Below, one piece after another: positions 38,471 through 47,855 of a stretch of 64,000 bases of DNA. Source of the DNA: Sporosarcina pasteurii (lineage in GTDB: Bacteria; Bacillota; Bacilli; Bacillales_A; Planococcaceae); assembly GCF_041295575.1 (NCBI RefSeq), contig NZ_CP160452.1, forward strand, positions 1,364,001-1,428,000, read 5' to 3'. The stretch's first letter is position 1. Every line of letters starts with the position of its first letter. The translations under genes and the position numbers were made by a program. Below the pieces are notes generated by a model, which saw only the letters and a list, made by a program, of their open reading frames with translations, searched no databases and was not told the origin of the DNA.

Positions 38471-38871
38471 AGGGAAAACAGTCATGCTTAAATAATGGAA
38501 AAGTAATGAAAATTTCTTTGTGAAAGAAGATTGAATTATAAGCCTTAGTAATGAATTATCCCTTACATTTTAATAAAAGAGCTTGACGAATTATAGGGGG
38601 TAATATAATCTTAATATTATTTATATTTCAATAGTGGTGAAATAGTATGTTAGGAAATCCCGTTACTTACCCCATGTTACCGCGGGTAATGTGATCGCGA
38701 GTAAACTAATTGCTTGTAAAAAGTTCCGACTCTAAATAGCCCAATGTCCAATGTAGCGTTTCTCTTTAGCAACTGTCGATTAGGTCCTTAGCAAGTGATA
38801 TCTTTGGTAAGAAATTTATTTGAGATTACCTACTAAAATCTCACGATAATATCACGTAATTTCGGATAAAT
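38471..38871. other. Gap between metN and opuA promoters
   Basis: About 400 bases with no gene seen. It contains a possible plus-strand promoter with a short spacer, TTGACG (38583-38588) and TATAAT (38604-38609), 15 bases apart. A self-complementary stretch lies around 38671-38693, where TTACCCC pairs with GGGTAA. The following 15-codon reading frame is not convincing. Confidence 0.35.
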
Positions 38872-38900
38872 TTGATAACAAAGTGATTACAAGGTATAAT
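38872..38900 (+). promoter_or_regulatory. Strong sigma-A promoter upstream of opuA
   Basis: TTGATA (38872-38877), 17-base spacer, TATAAT (38895-38900). It would give a leader of about 155 bases before opuAA. Confidence 0.65.
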
Positions 38901-39008
38901 AGATTAGTCCTTTCTTAATTTATGGGGATTGTAATCGATTGCAAACGGAGAAGGGTTACTCTTAAGCTGTCTGTCACGAAGTAAAATCTATATATCGATT
39001 AAAATAAA

Positions 39009-39032
39009 TTGTGTATATAATGTCCTACACAA
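39009..39032 (+). promoter_or_regulatory. Inverted repeat around a second opuA -10 box
   Basis: TTGTGTA (39009-39015) and TACACAA (39026-39032) form a perfect 7-bp inverted repeat whose 10-base centre begins with TATAAT (39016-39021). A repressor bound here would cover the -10. OpuA-type operons in Bacillus are osmotically regulated, and MarR/GbsR-type repressors act on related loci, so an operator is plausible. Confidence 0.5.
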
Positions 39033-39064
39033 TTTTTTGATATTATTTGAAAAGGAGAAGATTT

Positions 39065-40273
39065 ATGGAAAAGATTGAAATTAAAAACTTGACAAAAATA
39101 TTTGGTGCTCAACCTGAAAAAGCGTTAACGTTGCTGAATAATGGCGACTCTAAAGATGATATTTTAGAGAAGACAGGGATGACAGTAGGCGTTAACAAAG
39201 CTTCCTTTACAGTGAAATCCGGCGAAGTTTTCGTGATTATGGGACTATCCGGAAGTGGAAAATCAACATTAATTCGACTTGTGAATCGTTTAATTGAACC
39301 GACAAGTGGTGAAGTCATTATTGATGGCGAAAACTTAACGAATATGGATGAAAAATCACTTATTGAAACGAGAAGAACAAAACTTGGAATGGTGTTTCAA
39401 AACTTTGGCTTGTTGCCACATCGTTCTGTCTTAAGCAACGTAGCATATGGATTGGAAATTCAAAATGTTGATAAAGCTGAACGAGAAGCTAGAGCGCTGA
39501 AAGTAATCGAAGATGTCGGTTTGAAAGGCTATGAAAATAGTTTTCCGAGAGAGTTAAGCGGTGGAATGCAACAAAGAGTTGGCATTGCGAGAGCGCTTAC
39601 GAATGATCCAGATATATTGTTAATGGACGAAGCGTTCAGTGCACTTGACCCAATTATTCGTAAGGAAATGCAAGACGAATTAATTAATCTCCAAAGTAGA
39701 CTAGGAAAAACGATTCTTTTTATTACACATGATTTAGATGAGGCATTAAGGCTTGGTGACCGAATTGCGATTATGAAAGAGGGAGAAATCGTTCAAATTG
39801 GAACATCAGAAGAGATTTTAGAAAATCCAGCAGATGAATATGTTTCCAAGTTCGTACAAGATGTAGACCGCTCCAAAGTTTTGAAAGCATCCCACATCAT
39901 GGAATTCCCTCATAAAATTGCAAATCCGAATGACAATATAGAGACAGTTTTACATAAGATGGAGAAATTAGGCAGAGCAAGCATTTTTGTTGCTGATGAT
40001 GAGCGTAATTATCAAGGTTTAATTACAATTGATACTGCTTTAAAAGCAAGTAAAGAGGACATGCCCATTGATCATTTAATTGTTAAAGACTCGGTACGTA
40101 TTGTCCCTTCAAATACTCCATTGAGTGAACTGATTGACGTTGCAGTCGAAACTAAATATCCGATAGCGGTCGTTGAAAGCGGAAAGCTGTTAGGGAGTAT
40201 CTCTCGTACAGCGATACTTTCAGGACTCGTCCTTGGAAAAGAGAAAAATGAGGATGAGGTGACAGTAGAATGA
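39065..40273 (+). CDS. opuAA: Glycine betaine ABC transporter ATP-binding protein
   Basis: 402 residues from ATG 39065 (AAAAGGAG at 39050-39057; the frame is open from TTG 39047). Nucleotide-binding domain with Walker A GLSGSGKST, FQNFGLLPHR, signature LSGGMQQRVGIARAL and Walker B ILLMDEAFSALDP. Two C-terminal CBS domains follow (about 280-395), which in this family sense ionic strength or nucleotides. First gene of opuAA-AB-AC for osmoprotectant import. It overlaps opuAB by four bases. Confidence 0.95.
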   Translation: MEKIEIKNLTKIFGAQPEKALTLLNNGDSKDDILEKTGMTVGVNKASFTVKSGEVFVIMGLSGSGKSTLIRLVNRLIEPTSGEVIIDGENLTNMDEKSLIETRRTKLGMVFQNFGLLPHRSVLSNVAYGLEIQNVDKAEREARALKVIEDVGLKGYENSFPRELSGGMQQRVGIARALTNDPDILLMDEAFSALDPIIRKEMQDELINLQSRLGKTILFITHDLDEALRLGDRIAIMKEGEIVQIGTSEEILENPADEYVSKFVQDVDRSKVLKASHIMEFPHKIANPNDNIETVLHKMEKLGRASIFVADDERNYQGLITIDTALKASKEDMPIDHLIVKDSVRIVPSNTPLSELIDVAVETKYPIAVVESGKLLGSISRTAILSGLVLGKEKNEDEVTVE

Positions 40274-41097
40274 ATTATTTTCACTTTCCGTTAGAAGAAT
40301 GGACAAACCGCTTTGTTAATGATTGGCTCCTGCCAAACATGAGTGGCTTTTTTGATAAAATCAGCTCGCTACTGAGTGCGCTTGTTGACGGTGTCACGTA
40401 TTTATTAACAGTGGTTCCGGCAGAAATTATCGTATTAATCCTGCTGTTTTTATCTTGGAAATTTGCAGGTAAGGGAATGGCTTTATTTACATTAATTGGT
40501 ACGATATTCATAGGATCAGTCGATCTTTGGGTTGAAGCAATGCAAACATTTTCAATCGTTATTGTATCAACATTCATTTCGATAATTATAGGGGTTCCAG
40601 TCGGGATTCTTACTGCATTAAATCGAACGATGGACAGTATCGTTCGTCCAATTTTAGATTTCATGCAAACATTACCTAGTTTTGTTTACTTAATTCCTGC
40701 GATTTTACTATTCGGATTAGGAAATGTACCCGCAGTAATTGCGACATTTATTTTCGCAGCACCTCCTGCAGTTCGTATGACAGCATTAGGGATTAGACAA
40801 GTTCCGAATGATGTCATTGAAGCTTCGAAAGCTTTCGGGACGACTTCAAAACAGTTATTGTTTAAAGTTCAAGTTCCATTAGCGATGCCAACAATCATGG
40901 CAGGTGTTAACCAATCGATTATGCTAGCGTTATCGATGGCGGTTGTTGCTTCTATGATTGGTGCGCCAGGACTTGGAACGACAGTCCTAACAGGGATTTC
41001 AACGGTCAACGTTGGCCTAGGATTGACAGGTGGATTAGCAATTGTTGTCCTCGCTATTTTACTAGATAGAATAACCCAGAAATTGGGTCAAAAATAA
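40270..41097 (+). CDS. opuAB: Glycine betaine ABC transporter permease
   Basis: 275-residue permease with about six helices. The N-terminal FHFPLEEWTNRFVNDWLLP is the typical soluble lead, and the coupling loop NDVIEASKAFGTTSKQLLFKVQVPLA matches the OpuAB/ProW family. ATGA overlap with opuAA. Confidence 0.95.
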   Translation: MNYFHFPLEEWTNRFVNDWLLPNMSGFFDKISSLLSALVDGVTYLLTVVPAEIIVLILLFLSWKFAGKGMALFTLIGTIFIGSVDLWVEAMQTFSIVIVSTFISIIIGVPVGILTALNRTMDSIVRPILDFMQTLPSFVYLIPAILLFGLGNVPAVIATFIFAAPPAVRMTALGIRQVPNDVIEASKAFGTTSKQLLFKVQVPLAMPTIMAGVNQSIMLALSMAVVASMIGAPGLGTTVLTGISTVNVGLGLTGGLAIVVLAILLDRITQKLGQK

Positions 41098-41118
41098 AAT
41101 ATTATAGGAGAGATGACT

Positions 41119-41997
41119 GTGAAAAGATTTTTAATGGGAATGATGGCTGTACTTGTTTTGGTAGTACTGGCTGCTTGTTCAGGCGATACAATAGATGAAG
41201 GAAATGAAGGTGCATCAACTGACAAGAAAGATCAAACAATTAAGTTTGGTGTAACTCCATGGACGAGCACAGTTCCACCTACAAAAATTGCTAAGTTAGT
41301 TTTAGAAGATATGGGCTACAAAGTTGAGGAAACGAATGCTGATGTAAGTAGTATTTATATTGGCTTATCACGTGGAGACTTAAACGTTTATATGGATTCA
41401 TGGTTCCCAACGCACCAGATCCATTTGGATAAGTATGAAGGAAAAGTTGAAGATACAGCGATTAGTTATTCTGACGCTCGTTCGGGATTAATTGTCCCAA
41501 CATATATGGAAGACATTAATAAGATTGAGGATTTAGTCGGTAAAGAGGATTTATTTGAAAATAAGATTTTTGGTGTTGAGCCAGGTGGTAATGCCGCAAA
41601 AATCATTGATGAGCTAATTGAAGGATATGGCTTAGATATGGAACAAGTAAATTCATCTGAAGGTGGTATGCTTGCACAAGCAATTCGTTTAATTGAACAG
41701 GAAAAACCTGTTGTGTTTTACGGCTGGCGTCCACATACAATGTTCAACAAACTTGATATTAAAGTAATCGATGATTCAAAAGGCTACTTCAGTAACCCTG
41801 AAATCCATGTTATGACGAACGCTGGATTGAAAGAGGAGGCACCGGAAGCCTATGAATTCTTGAGCAACTGGAGTATTTCTATTGATGATGTGGAAGAAAT
41901 GATTGTTGCAATAGAAGATGGCGGAGATCCAGAAGAAGTTGCACGTGAGTGGATTGATAATAACCAAGATAAAGTAAATGAAATGATTGGAAAATAA
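41119..41997 (+). CDS. opuAC: Glycine betaine-binding lipoprotein
   Basis: Extracellular lipid-anchored receptor of about 292 residues with lipobox LAAC. Three tryptophans sit in loops typical of the betaine aromatic cage: TPWTSTVPP, MDSWFPTHQ and YGWRPHTMF. GTG 41119 is preferred over ATG 41113 because AGGAGAG (41105-41111) is then seven bases away rather than one. It ends the operon at a strong terminator. Confidence 0.93.
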   Translation: MKRFLMGMMAVLVLVVLAACSGDTIDEGNEGASTDKKDQTIKFGVTPWTSTVPPTKIAKLVLEDMGYKVEETNADVSSIYIGLSRGDLNVYMDSWFPTHQIHLDKYEGKVEDTAISYSDARSGLIVPTYMEDINKIEDLVGKEDLFENKIFGVEPGGNAAKIIDELIEGYGLDMEQVNSSEGGMLAQAIRLIEQEKPVVFYGWRPHTMFNKLDIKVIDDSKGYFSNPEIHVMTNAGLKEEAPEAYEFLSNWSISIDDVEEMIVAIEDGGDPEEVAREWIDNNQDKVNEMIGK

Positions 41998-42004
41998 AAA
42001 GATT

Positions 42005-42034
42005 AAAACTCGGCATCCATCGCCGAGTTTTTTC
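42005..42034 (+). terminator. Terminator of the opuA operon
   Basis: AAAACTCGGC (42005-42014) pairs with GCCGAGTTTT (42022-42031), followed by further T. Confidence 0.92.
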
Positions 42035-42289
42035 TTGCGTATAAATAAGGGAGTTATGTTTCTAAACAATGGATTATCTTTTGCCGGATCACTTTCAAAC
42101 CTATTGCATATGCATCGCGTATGTAATGGAGGAGAAGACGATTATAATAGACGAATGCGAGAAAGACTGTGGAGCAAAATTCCGCAGTTTTTTATTATGT
42201 TAAAAGATAGAATGTCGAAAATTTTTATCAATAAACGCTTGAAAAGAGAACGTACATTCCTTATAATGAAAATATAGGAGGGAACGAGT

Positions 42290-42511
42290 GTGCGGTTTAA
42301 ATTGGTACAGTCAATGCAAAATGCGTCAATAATCGAAATGATTTATCAGGCAAGAGATGGTGTCGTTAGTAAAAGGAAGGTTCAGGTTCTTCATGTAAAC
42401 AAAGATACTTTTCAAGCGTATTGTCATTTACGAAAATGCAGACGAACTTTTAAAATTGATAATGTGCTGGCACTTGCTCCAATTTTCCGCTACGAAAGCC
42501 TGGTGATTTAG
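42290..42511 (+). CDS. Short WYL-like protein
   Basis: 73 residues, no HTH. The fold pattern IIEMIYQARDGVVSKRKVQVLHVNKDTFQAYCHLRKCRRTFKI resembles the ligand-binding WYL domain (beta strands, then RKCRRTFKI instead of the usual RxFRxxRI). GTG start with AGGAGGG upstream. It overlaps the YolD-like gene by one base (TAGTG), so the two are coupled. Role unknown; WYL domains bind ligands or single-stranded DNA in DNA-damage and defence regulators. Confidence 0.72.
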   Translation: MRFKLVQSMQNASIIEMIYQARDGVVSKRKVQVLHVNKDTFQAYCHLRKCRRTFKIDNVLALAPIFRYESLVI

Positions 42512-42846
42512 TGGATAAGATTCGTGATCGTGGTACAAAAAAGTGGACGGCGATGATGTTGCCTGAGCATGTTGAATTGTTAAGAGGTTGGTTAGCCGAA
42601 GATCATTACGTTGAAAGACCAGCGTATGAAGAGTGGGAACTTGAATTGCTCCAAGACGAAATTCAACTGGCGGAAGCATCCAAAAGTATTGTACACATTC
42701 AAACTTGGAAGGAAGGCGTTGTCACTTCTTATCAAGGGAAAATTATTGAACTTAATATTGAATCAAGGCAAATTATTTTGCAAGATCCATTTAGTATCGA
42801 ACGATTAAAAGTAGATGACATTATCAAAGTCCAATCCATTACCTAG
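42511..42846 (+). CDS. YolD-like protein
   Basis: 111 residues. The N-terminal DRGTKKWTAMMLPEHVELLRGW is the YolD signature, followed by a small beta-rich domain. In Bacillus, YolD-type proteins often accompany Y-family DNA polymerases (UvrX/YqjW) in SOS operons. No polymerase gene is present here, and the partner is the short WYL-like protein. GTG start overlapping the upstream stop. Confidence 0.85.
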   Translation: MDKIRDRGTKKWTAMMLPEHVELLRGWLAEDHYVERPAYEEWELELLQDEIQLAEASKSIVHIQTWKEGVVTSYQGKIIELNIESRQIILQDPFSIERLKVDDIIKVQSIT

Positions 42847-43093
42847 CAGATGACCTATAGTTGCAATCTATATCTGAAAATAATGCATACGTTAAACAGT
42901 CACGATTTCAATAAAATCTCTTGAAAATGTCAACAAAATTCGACTGTTTTCTTCCAATAAAACAGTCGAATTGTTACGTCTTTATGTTATTTGTCGCATT
43001 TCTTTGTCTTACTCGTAAAGAACTAGTAAAATAAAGTTAAGTATGCCATAATAGTTTATTGAAAGAGTAGGCATTTTTTGAGGAGAATGATAT

Positions 43094-44035
43094 ATGACTA
43101 AAAATGCGATAGTTTCTCAAGAGAAAGTTGAACATACTTCTTTTTCTAGTGAGAGGAATCTATCTAGCCTATTTATGGACTTGAAATCATTATTAAAAGG
43201 GATTGTATTAATCGCAAATGTACTGCCTGTTATTACAGGGTTTTGGCTAGCCATTTATTTTACAAACTCATCTTTTTCAGACCAAAGGAGTTTGTTTTTA
43301 TTAACAATGATAGGAAGTACGTTTGTAATGGCGGGTGCGCTAGTTTTAAACAACTGGTATGAAGTAGACTTGGATCGTGAAATGGAACGGACAAAAAAAC
43401 GACCAACTGTCACCGGCAACTTTTCATTGAAAACAGTATTAACAATGGGCATCGTGTTTTCAATTATTGGGTTCGTTGTATTATATTTTACTACAATGGA
43501 AGCGGTTATTTATGCGTTTATTGGTTGGTTTACATATGTCGTCATGTATACGATGTGGATGAAAAGGAAGTATACGTTAAATACAGTGATGGGTAGTATT
43601 TCTGGAGCCGTCACGCCGCTTATTGGGTGGGCTGCGTTAGCACCGAGTTATCATTATGTACCTATCGTTCTAGCTTTACTTTTATTTATTTGGCAAATGC
43701 CGCATACATTCGCAATTGCCATGAGAAGGCATGATGAATATAAAGCAGCTGGTGTTGCGATGCTACCGGTAGTACGCGGTTTTGATTTTACGAAGCGCCA
43801 AATTATTATTTACGTAACTTGTTTATTACCATTGCCATTCTTTTTAACCTCTCTTGGGACTATTTTTGTAGTGATTGCGACGATTTTAAATGTCGTTTGG
43901 ATTTTACTAAGCATCGGTGGATTTTTTACAAATAGTGATACAAAGTGGGCGAGAGCATTATTTCTCTATTCAGTGAACTACTTGGCGATTTTATTTATTT
44001 TAATGATCATTGTGACATTACCTATTTTTGCATAA
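43094..44035 (+). CDS. ctaB: Protoheme IX farnesyltransferase (heme O synthase)
   Basis: UbiA-family membrane prenyltransferase that attaches a farnesyl group to heme B for cytochrome oxidases. It has 313 residues and about nine helices. The first Asp-rich motif NNWYEVDLDREMERTKKRP is near residue 95, and the second conserved loop MRRHDEYKAAGVAMLPVV is near 210. GAGGAGAATG precedes the ATG. It is not next to oxidase genes here. Confidence 0.93.
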   Translation: MTKNAIVSQEKVEHTSFSSERNLSSLFMDLKSLLKGIVLIANVLPVITGFWLAIYFTNSSFSDQRSLFLLTMIGSTFVMAGALVLNNWYEVDLDREMERTKKRPTVTGNFSLKTVLTMGIVFSIIGFVVLYFTTMEAVIYAFIGWFTYVVMYTMWMKRKYTLNTVMGSISGAVTPLIGWAALAPSYHYVPIVLALLLFIWQMPHTFAIAMRRHDEYKAAGVAMLPVVRGFDFTKRQIIIYVTCLLPLPFFLTSLGTIFVVIATILNVVWILLSIGGFFTNSDTKWARALFLYSVNYLAILFILMIIVTLPIFA

Positions 44036-44043
44036 ATTACTAG

Positions 44044-44080
44044 GAAACGTTTCTTTCAATTGGAAGAGACGTTTTTTTAA
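44044..44080 (+). terminator. Terminator after ctaB
   Basis: AAACGT and ACGTTT outer arms with TCTTTC/GAAGAG inner pairing, ending in seven T. Confidence 0.78.
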
Positions 44081-44122
44081 TTGAATCAAAGAGAAGGGGA
44101 ATAATAGATAAGAAAAAAGGGG

Positions 44123-44154
44123 AACAAAAAGCAGCTGAAATGCTGCTTTTTGTT
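44123..44154. terminator. Terminator of the catalase gene
   Basis: Perfect 13-bp stem AACAAAAAGCAGC (44123-44135) / GCTGCTTTTTGTT (44142-44154), usable on both strands between convergent genes. Confidence 0.88.
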
Positions 44155-44158
44155 TGAA

Positions 44159-45643
44159 TTATTCTAATCCACCTGCTGCTTCTACTTCGCTCCAAGGAAT
44201 TTGGAGGGCTTCTGCAACGCCTTGACCGTATGCAGGGTCTGCTTTATAGCAGTGGGCAATATGACGAAGTTTAATATGTTTATCAGCAGGTGCTATATCA
44301 GCTGCAGTATTTAAGAATAATGCTTCTTTTTGTTCGTCATTCATTAAATTGAACAATTTACCTGGTTGTTCAAAATAGTTGTCATCATCTTCGGCAAAGT
44401 CCCAACGATCAGCCGCACCGTAAATATCTAGTGGGGGTTCTTTGTAGTCAGGCTGTGCATCCCACTCACCATAAGTGTTTGGCTCGTAATGAAGTGTGCT
44501 TCCTAAGTTTCCATCAACTCTCATTGCACCGTCACGGTGGAAACTATGAACAGGGCAACGTGGTTGGTTAACTGGAATCTGATGGTGGTTTACACCTAAA
44601 CGGTAACGTTGTGCATCTCCATATGAAAATAGACGGCCTTGTAGCATTCTATCTGGAGAGAAGCTAATACCAGGAACAACGTTTGCAGGTGTGAATGCTG
44701 CTTGTTCAACTTCTGCAAAGTAGTTATCAGGATTTCTGTTCAGTTCGAATTCACCAACTTCAATGAGTGGGAAATCTTTTTTATACCAAACTTTTGTTAA
44801 GTCAAATGGGTTATAAGGCATTTTTAAAGCTTCTTCCTCTGTCATCACTTGAATATATAATTTCCATTTCGGGAAATTACCTTCTTCAATCGATTCATAA
44901 AGGTCGCGCTGATGGCTCTCGCGGTCTACACCTACTATTTCAGCAGCTTCTTTATTTGTTAAATTTTCAATTCCTTGTTGAGTACGGAAGTGGAATTTCA
45001 CCCAAACGCGCTCATTGTCTGCATTAATCATGCTGAATGTATGACTTCCAAAACCGTGCATTGTTCTATAGGATTTTGGAATCCCACGTTCGCTCATGAC
45101 GATTGTTATTTGATGAAGTGCTTCAGGAAGTGAAGTCCAGAAATCCCAGTTATTGTTTGCGCTTCGCATATTCGTACGCGGGCATCGTTTTACTGCGTGA
45201 TTTAAGTCAGGGAAGTGAAGTGGATCTCTGAAGAAGAATACCGGTGTATTATTTCCAACAACGTCCCAGTTACCTTCCTCTGTATAAAATCTTAATGCAA
45301 AGCCACGAATATCTCTCTCTGCATCTGCTGCTCCACGTTCACCAGCAACTGTTGAAAAGCGAGCAAACATCTCAGTTTTCTTCCCAACTTCCGAGAAGAT
45401 TTTCGCGCGTGTATATTGAGTAATGTCATTTGTGACTGTAAATGTTCCGTAAGCACCTGACCCTTTTGCGTGCATACGACGCTCTGGAATGACTTCACGG
45501 TCAAAGTGAGCCATTTTTTCTAAGAACCATACATCTTGGAGAAGCATCGGCCCTCTTGGACCAGCGGTCATTGAATTGTGGTTGTCGACAACAGGTGCGC
45601 CTGCCGCTGTAGTAAATCTTCTTTTGTTGTTTTTGTTCGTCAT
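44159..45643 (-). CDS. katA: Heme catalase
   Basis: Monofunctional catalase of 494 residues that decomposes hydrogen peroxide. The N-terminal [22 protein letters not shown] is typical. The active-site histidine (residue 58) lies in [14 protein letters not shown], the distal Asn in [16 protein letters not shown], and the proximal Tyr motif [14 protein letters not shown] near 335. AGGAGTGAT precedes the ATG. The AT-rich promoter region holds weak PerR-box-like sequences (for example 45661-45675). Other peroxide-defence genes (ahpC, ahpF, bacilliredoxin) occur later in the window. Confidence 0.96.
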   Translation of the reverse strand: MTNKNNKRRFTTAAGAPVVDNHNSMTAGPRGPMLLQDVWFLEKMAHFDREVIPERRMHAKGSGAYGTFTVTNDITQYTRAKIFSEVGKKTEMFARFSTVAGERGAADAERDIRGFALRFYTEEGNWDVVGNNTPVFFFRDPLHFPDLNHAVKRCPRTNMRSANNNWDFWTSLPEALHQITIVMSERGIPKSYRTMHGFGSHTFSMINADNERVWVKFHFRTQQGIENLTNKEAAEIVGVDRESHQRDLYESIEEGNFPKWKLYIQVMTEEEALKMPYNPFDLTKVWYKKDFPLIEVGEFELNRNPDNYFAEVEQAAFTPANVVPGISFSPDRMLQGRLFSYGDAQRYRLGVNHHQIPVNQPRCPVHSFHRDGAMRVDGNLGSTLHYEPNTYGEWDAQPDYKEPPLDIYGAADRWDFAEDDDNYFEQPGKLFNLMNDEQKEALFLNTAADIAPADKHIKLRHIAHCYKADPAYGQGVAEALQIPWSEVEAAGGLE

Positions 45644-46525
45644 TAATAATCACTCCTAAATAATAATGTTAATTACATGATAATAATAACAAATAATGGG
45701 GGTACGATTCTAGTGAAATGCTTTACTACAAAAATAAATTGTTAATTAAAATGAATAAAAAGTTATGAAACTAGCAAGTACAAAATTCTACTAAGTGTAA
45801 TACTAAAAGAAAATAATATAACTAGAATCCGCATTATGAAAGTACATGTTGTGCAGCTGTGTAAAATATAGAATTTATTGAATTGAATTAATTATTGCAT
45901 GCAATTGTGAAGAATCAATGATGTGAGGGGATTCGATAAAATAGTTAGTCATAAACACTATCAGAGGTCGGAAAGTAATTGAAAATATGAATACTATAAT
46001 TGAGAAAACAAACATTTAATGATGGTAGATATAATGTAGGAATATTCTGATCAATATAATTGTAAAGGATAAGGTTCATTTAGTCGAGTGACGGTTGAAT
46101 TTGAAATACAAAGTTGGGAACGCCTGTACATGAAAAGTCCTTTTCTTTCCATGAAACAATCTCATCATGCTTGGTAACAATTAATACGGTTGAACATTTC
46201 GTACCACCAATTCTAATTTAATCTCCCTTACATTTCTAAATCTGGTCAGGCTAATAATCGATAGATAACCTCCCTAAAAGTGAGCCGTTGCAGTAGGGTG
46301 TGCATAAAAATCATCACGATTCGTTTGCGACAATCAATTCGGGTGTTTATGATTATGACTATTATTTAAACAGAACTTTTATGCCTCCTTACTGCGACAG
46401 CGGGATTAAGATTAGATGTTGGGGGGGCTATTCGGATACCAAATCATTTTCATGGAGTTGAGAGCATTAAATTTGAATGGGAAGCACTCAAACTTTTTCA
46501 GCCTATGAGCGTGTCCTATCATAAA
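45644..46525. other. 880-bp region with decayed coding sequence only
   Basis: No intact gene is visible. The first part is AT-rich and holds the catalase promoter. Coherent short peptides appear without starts. On the plus strand, 46383-46537 reads GLRLDVGGAIRIPNHFHGVE and then SIKFEWEALKLFQPMSVSY to a TGA; an overlapping frame at 46296-46463 reads NSGVYDYDYYLNRTFMPPYC. On the minus strand, about 46080-46215 reads TVLIVTKHDEIVSWKEKDFS and on to PSLD. These may be remnants of one or more lost genes or chance; I cannot name a family. Confidence 0.4.
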
Positions 46526-46551
46526 AAGACCGAGTGAATGTACTCGGTCTT
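46526..46551 (-). terminator. Terminator of the PlsY-family gene
   Basis: AAGACCGAGT (46526-46535) pairs with ACTCGGTCTT (46542-46551). On the minus strand TTTTTAT follows. The stem includes the stop codon of the gene. Confidence 0.82.
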
Positions 46552-47179
46552 ATTTGGATTTACGAAAAACAGCAGAAACTCGTTTTTCTTCACCAACTTT
46601 CATTCGCTTGAAATTTTCCATATGTTTGTATAACGCAATGATAAGTAGAATGACAGAAATAAGCACCGTCCATAAGCTTGAAAACTTCCAAATTGCAATT
46701 ACAATGAGCGAAAGGTAGAGGGTGAAGACGCCGAAAACAATAAAGTCAGTCACCAGCGTAGCGATAATAAATATGGCGAGTGCAATCAAGCCTAGCCCCC
46801 AATGAAGTGCGAGCAGTACACCAATAATGGTAGCAGTCCCTTTGCCTCCATTGAATTTCATGTAGAATGGAAATACATGCCCTAAAATAACCGCTGCTCC
46901 TGCACTAAATATAAAAGTGACGAGAATCTCTGGAGAAATTGTGTTCCAGTTTAATGTGTAACGCAGCAAGATAATCGTTAATGCACCTTTTCCGATATCA
47001 ATGGCCGCGACGAGTGCCCCGTATTTTTTTCCTAAGACAATCGTGGCATTCGAAGCACCTGCATTTTTTACACCTGTATCCTTTAAATTTACACCAGAAA
47101 GCTTCTGGGCAACGATAGAGCCGTGCAAACAACCGATTAAATAACTTAATATAAGAATTACAAAAAGCAAAAGAAACAT
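46550..47179 (-). CDS. PlsY-family glycerol-3-phosphate acyltransferase paralogue
   Basis: 209-residue membrane protein with about six helices, of the family that uses acyl-phosphate to acylate glycerol-3-phosphate, the first step in phospholipid synthesis. Family landmarks: GCLHGSIVAQKLSG, the loop GVKNAGASNATIVLGKKYG, and FYMKFNGGKGTATIIG. The first loop departs from the usual G-S-G-N-x-G-A-T-N form, so this may be a divergent paralogue rather than the essential PlsY. The start is taken at 47179, where GAGGAA is suitably placed; the frame is open to TTG 47197. Confidence 0.8.
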   Translation of the reverse strand: MFLLLFVILILSYLIGCLHGSIVAQKLSGVNLKDTGVKNAGASNATIVLGKKYGALVAAIDIGKGALTIILLRYTLNWNTISPEILVTFIFSAGAAVILGHVFPFYMKFNGGKGTATIIGVLLALHWGLGLIALAIFIIATLVTDFIVFGVFTLYLSLIVIAIWKFSSLWTVLISVILLIIALYKHMENFKRMKVGEEKRVSAVFRKSK

Positions 47180-47401
47180 GAATTTTCCTCGTTTCAACTG
47201 TAATTCAAGCTTATTGTTATTTTAGCAGAAAATTGTAGCCGAAAGATAAAATTTTTAGGGCTATTTAATACTTACTGAAAGTTTATGTGATATGTTTTAT
47301 AATGGTGAGTCGCCAAAAGACAAAAATACATAATTTGTAATGGAAATGTTTATTAAAGTTTAAGAATGTGGTATATGATAGAGAGGAGGAGGGATGATTA
47401 A

Positions 47402-47842
47402 ATGCCGTTTATTTCAATTGCGACGTTTATCGTGACAATCGGTTTTGCACTTGTTTGTATTTATATTGCCAGATTACTTCTTCGTGTTGCAGGTCTTATA
47501 AAGTCAATTGGACAAACAATCGATGAAGTGGAACGCCAATTAGATCATACAGTTTTGGAAGCCGAACAACTTATTTTAGGCATTGAACGAACAGCTACTG
47601 ACGTGGGAGAAAAGTTACAAGCTACAACAGGCATTTTCACTTCAGTACAAGAGGTGGGCAAAGCTACTTCACTCATGAGTGAAGAGTTTAAAAACAGAAC
47701 AAAAAGTTATGGACAAGACAGAGAACTGCTCGGAACGAAACCTTTTATACGATCCATCCAATGGGGAGAATACGCATCCGTATTATTTAAAGCTTGGCAT
47801 CGTGGAAAAAAGGTTGGGCTTCAGACAAAGCAACAGAAATGA
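47402..47842 (+). CDS. DUF948-type membrane-anchored protein, copy 1
   Basis: 146 residues: one N-terminal membrane helix (about 5-27) and then a heptad-rich cytoplasmic region (QTIDEVERQLDHTVLEAEQL, VGEKLQATTGIFTSVQEVG). This is the layout of DUF948 / YtxG general-stress proteins. GAGGAGGAGGG precedes the ATG by a few bases. It is 13 bases ahead of copy 2 on the same strand. Function of the family is unknown. Confidence 0.75.
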   Translation: MPFISIATFIVTIGFALVCIYIARLLLRVAGLIKSIGQTIDEVERQLDHTVLEAEQLILGIERTATDVGEKLQATTGIFTSVQEVGKATSLMSEEFKNRTKSYGQDRELLGTKPFIRSIQWGEYASVLFKAWHRGKKVGLQTKQQK

Positions 47843-47855
47843 AAAGAGGGATACT

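Noticed and set aside
38671-38693. Possible riboswitch for metN or opuA around the CGCGGG palindrome
   Set aside because: No S-box, T-box or other known core motif could be found on either strand; only a small local hairpin.
41987-42277. 96-residue reading frame after opuAC
   Set aside because: It starts in the opuAC end, crosses its terminator, and has no good ribosome site; an internal ATG at 42056 has too short a spacing. A small ACTGTGGA/TCCGCAGT hairpin with T run at 42164-42191 may be a terminator.
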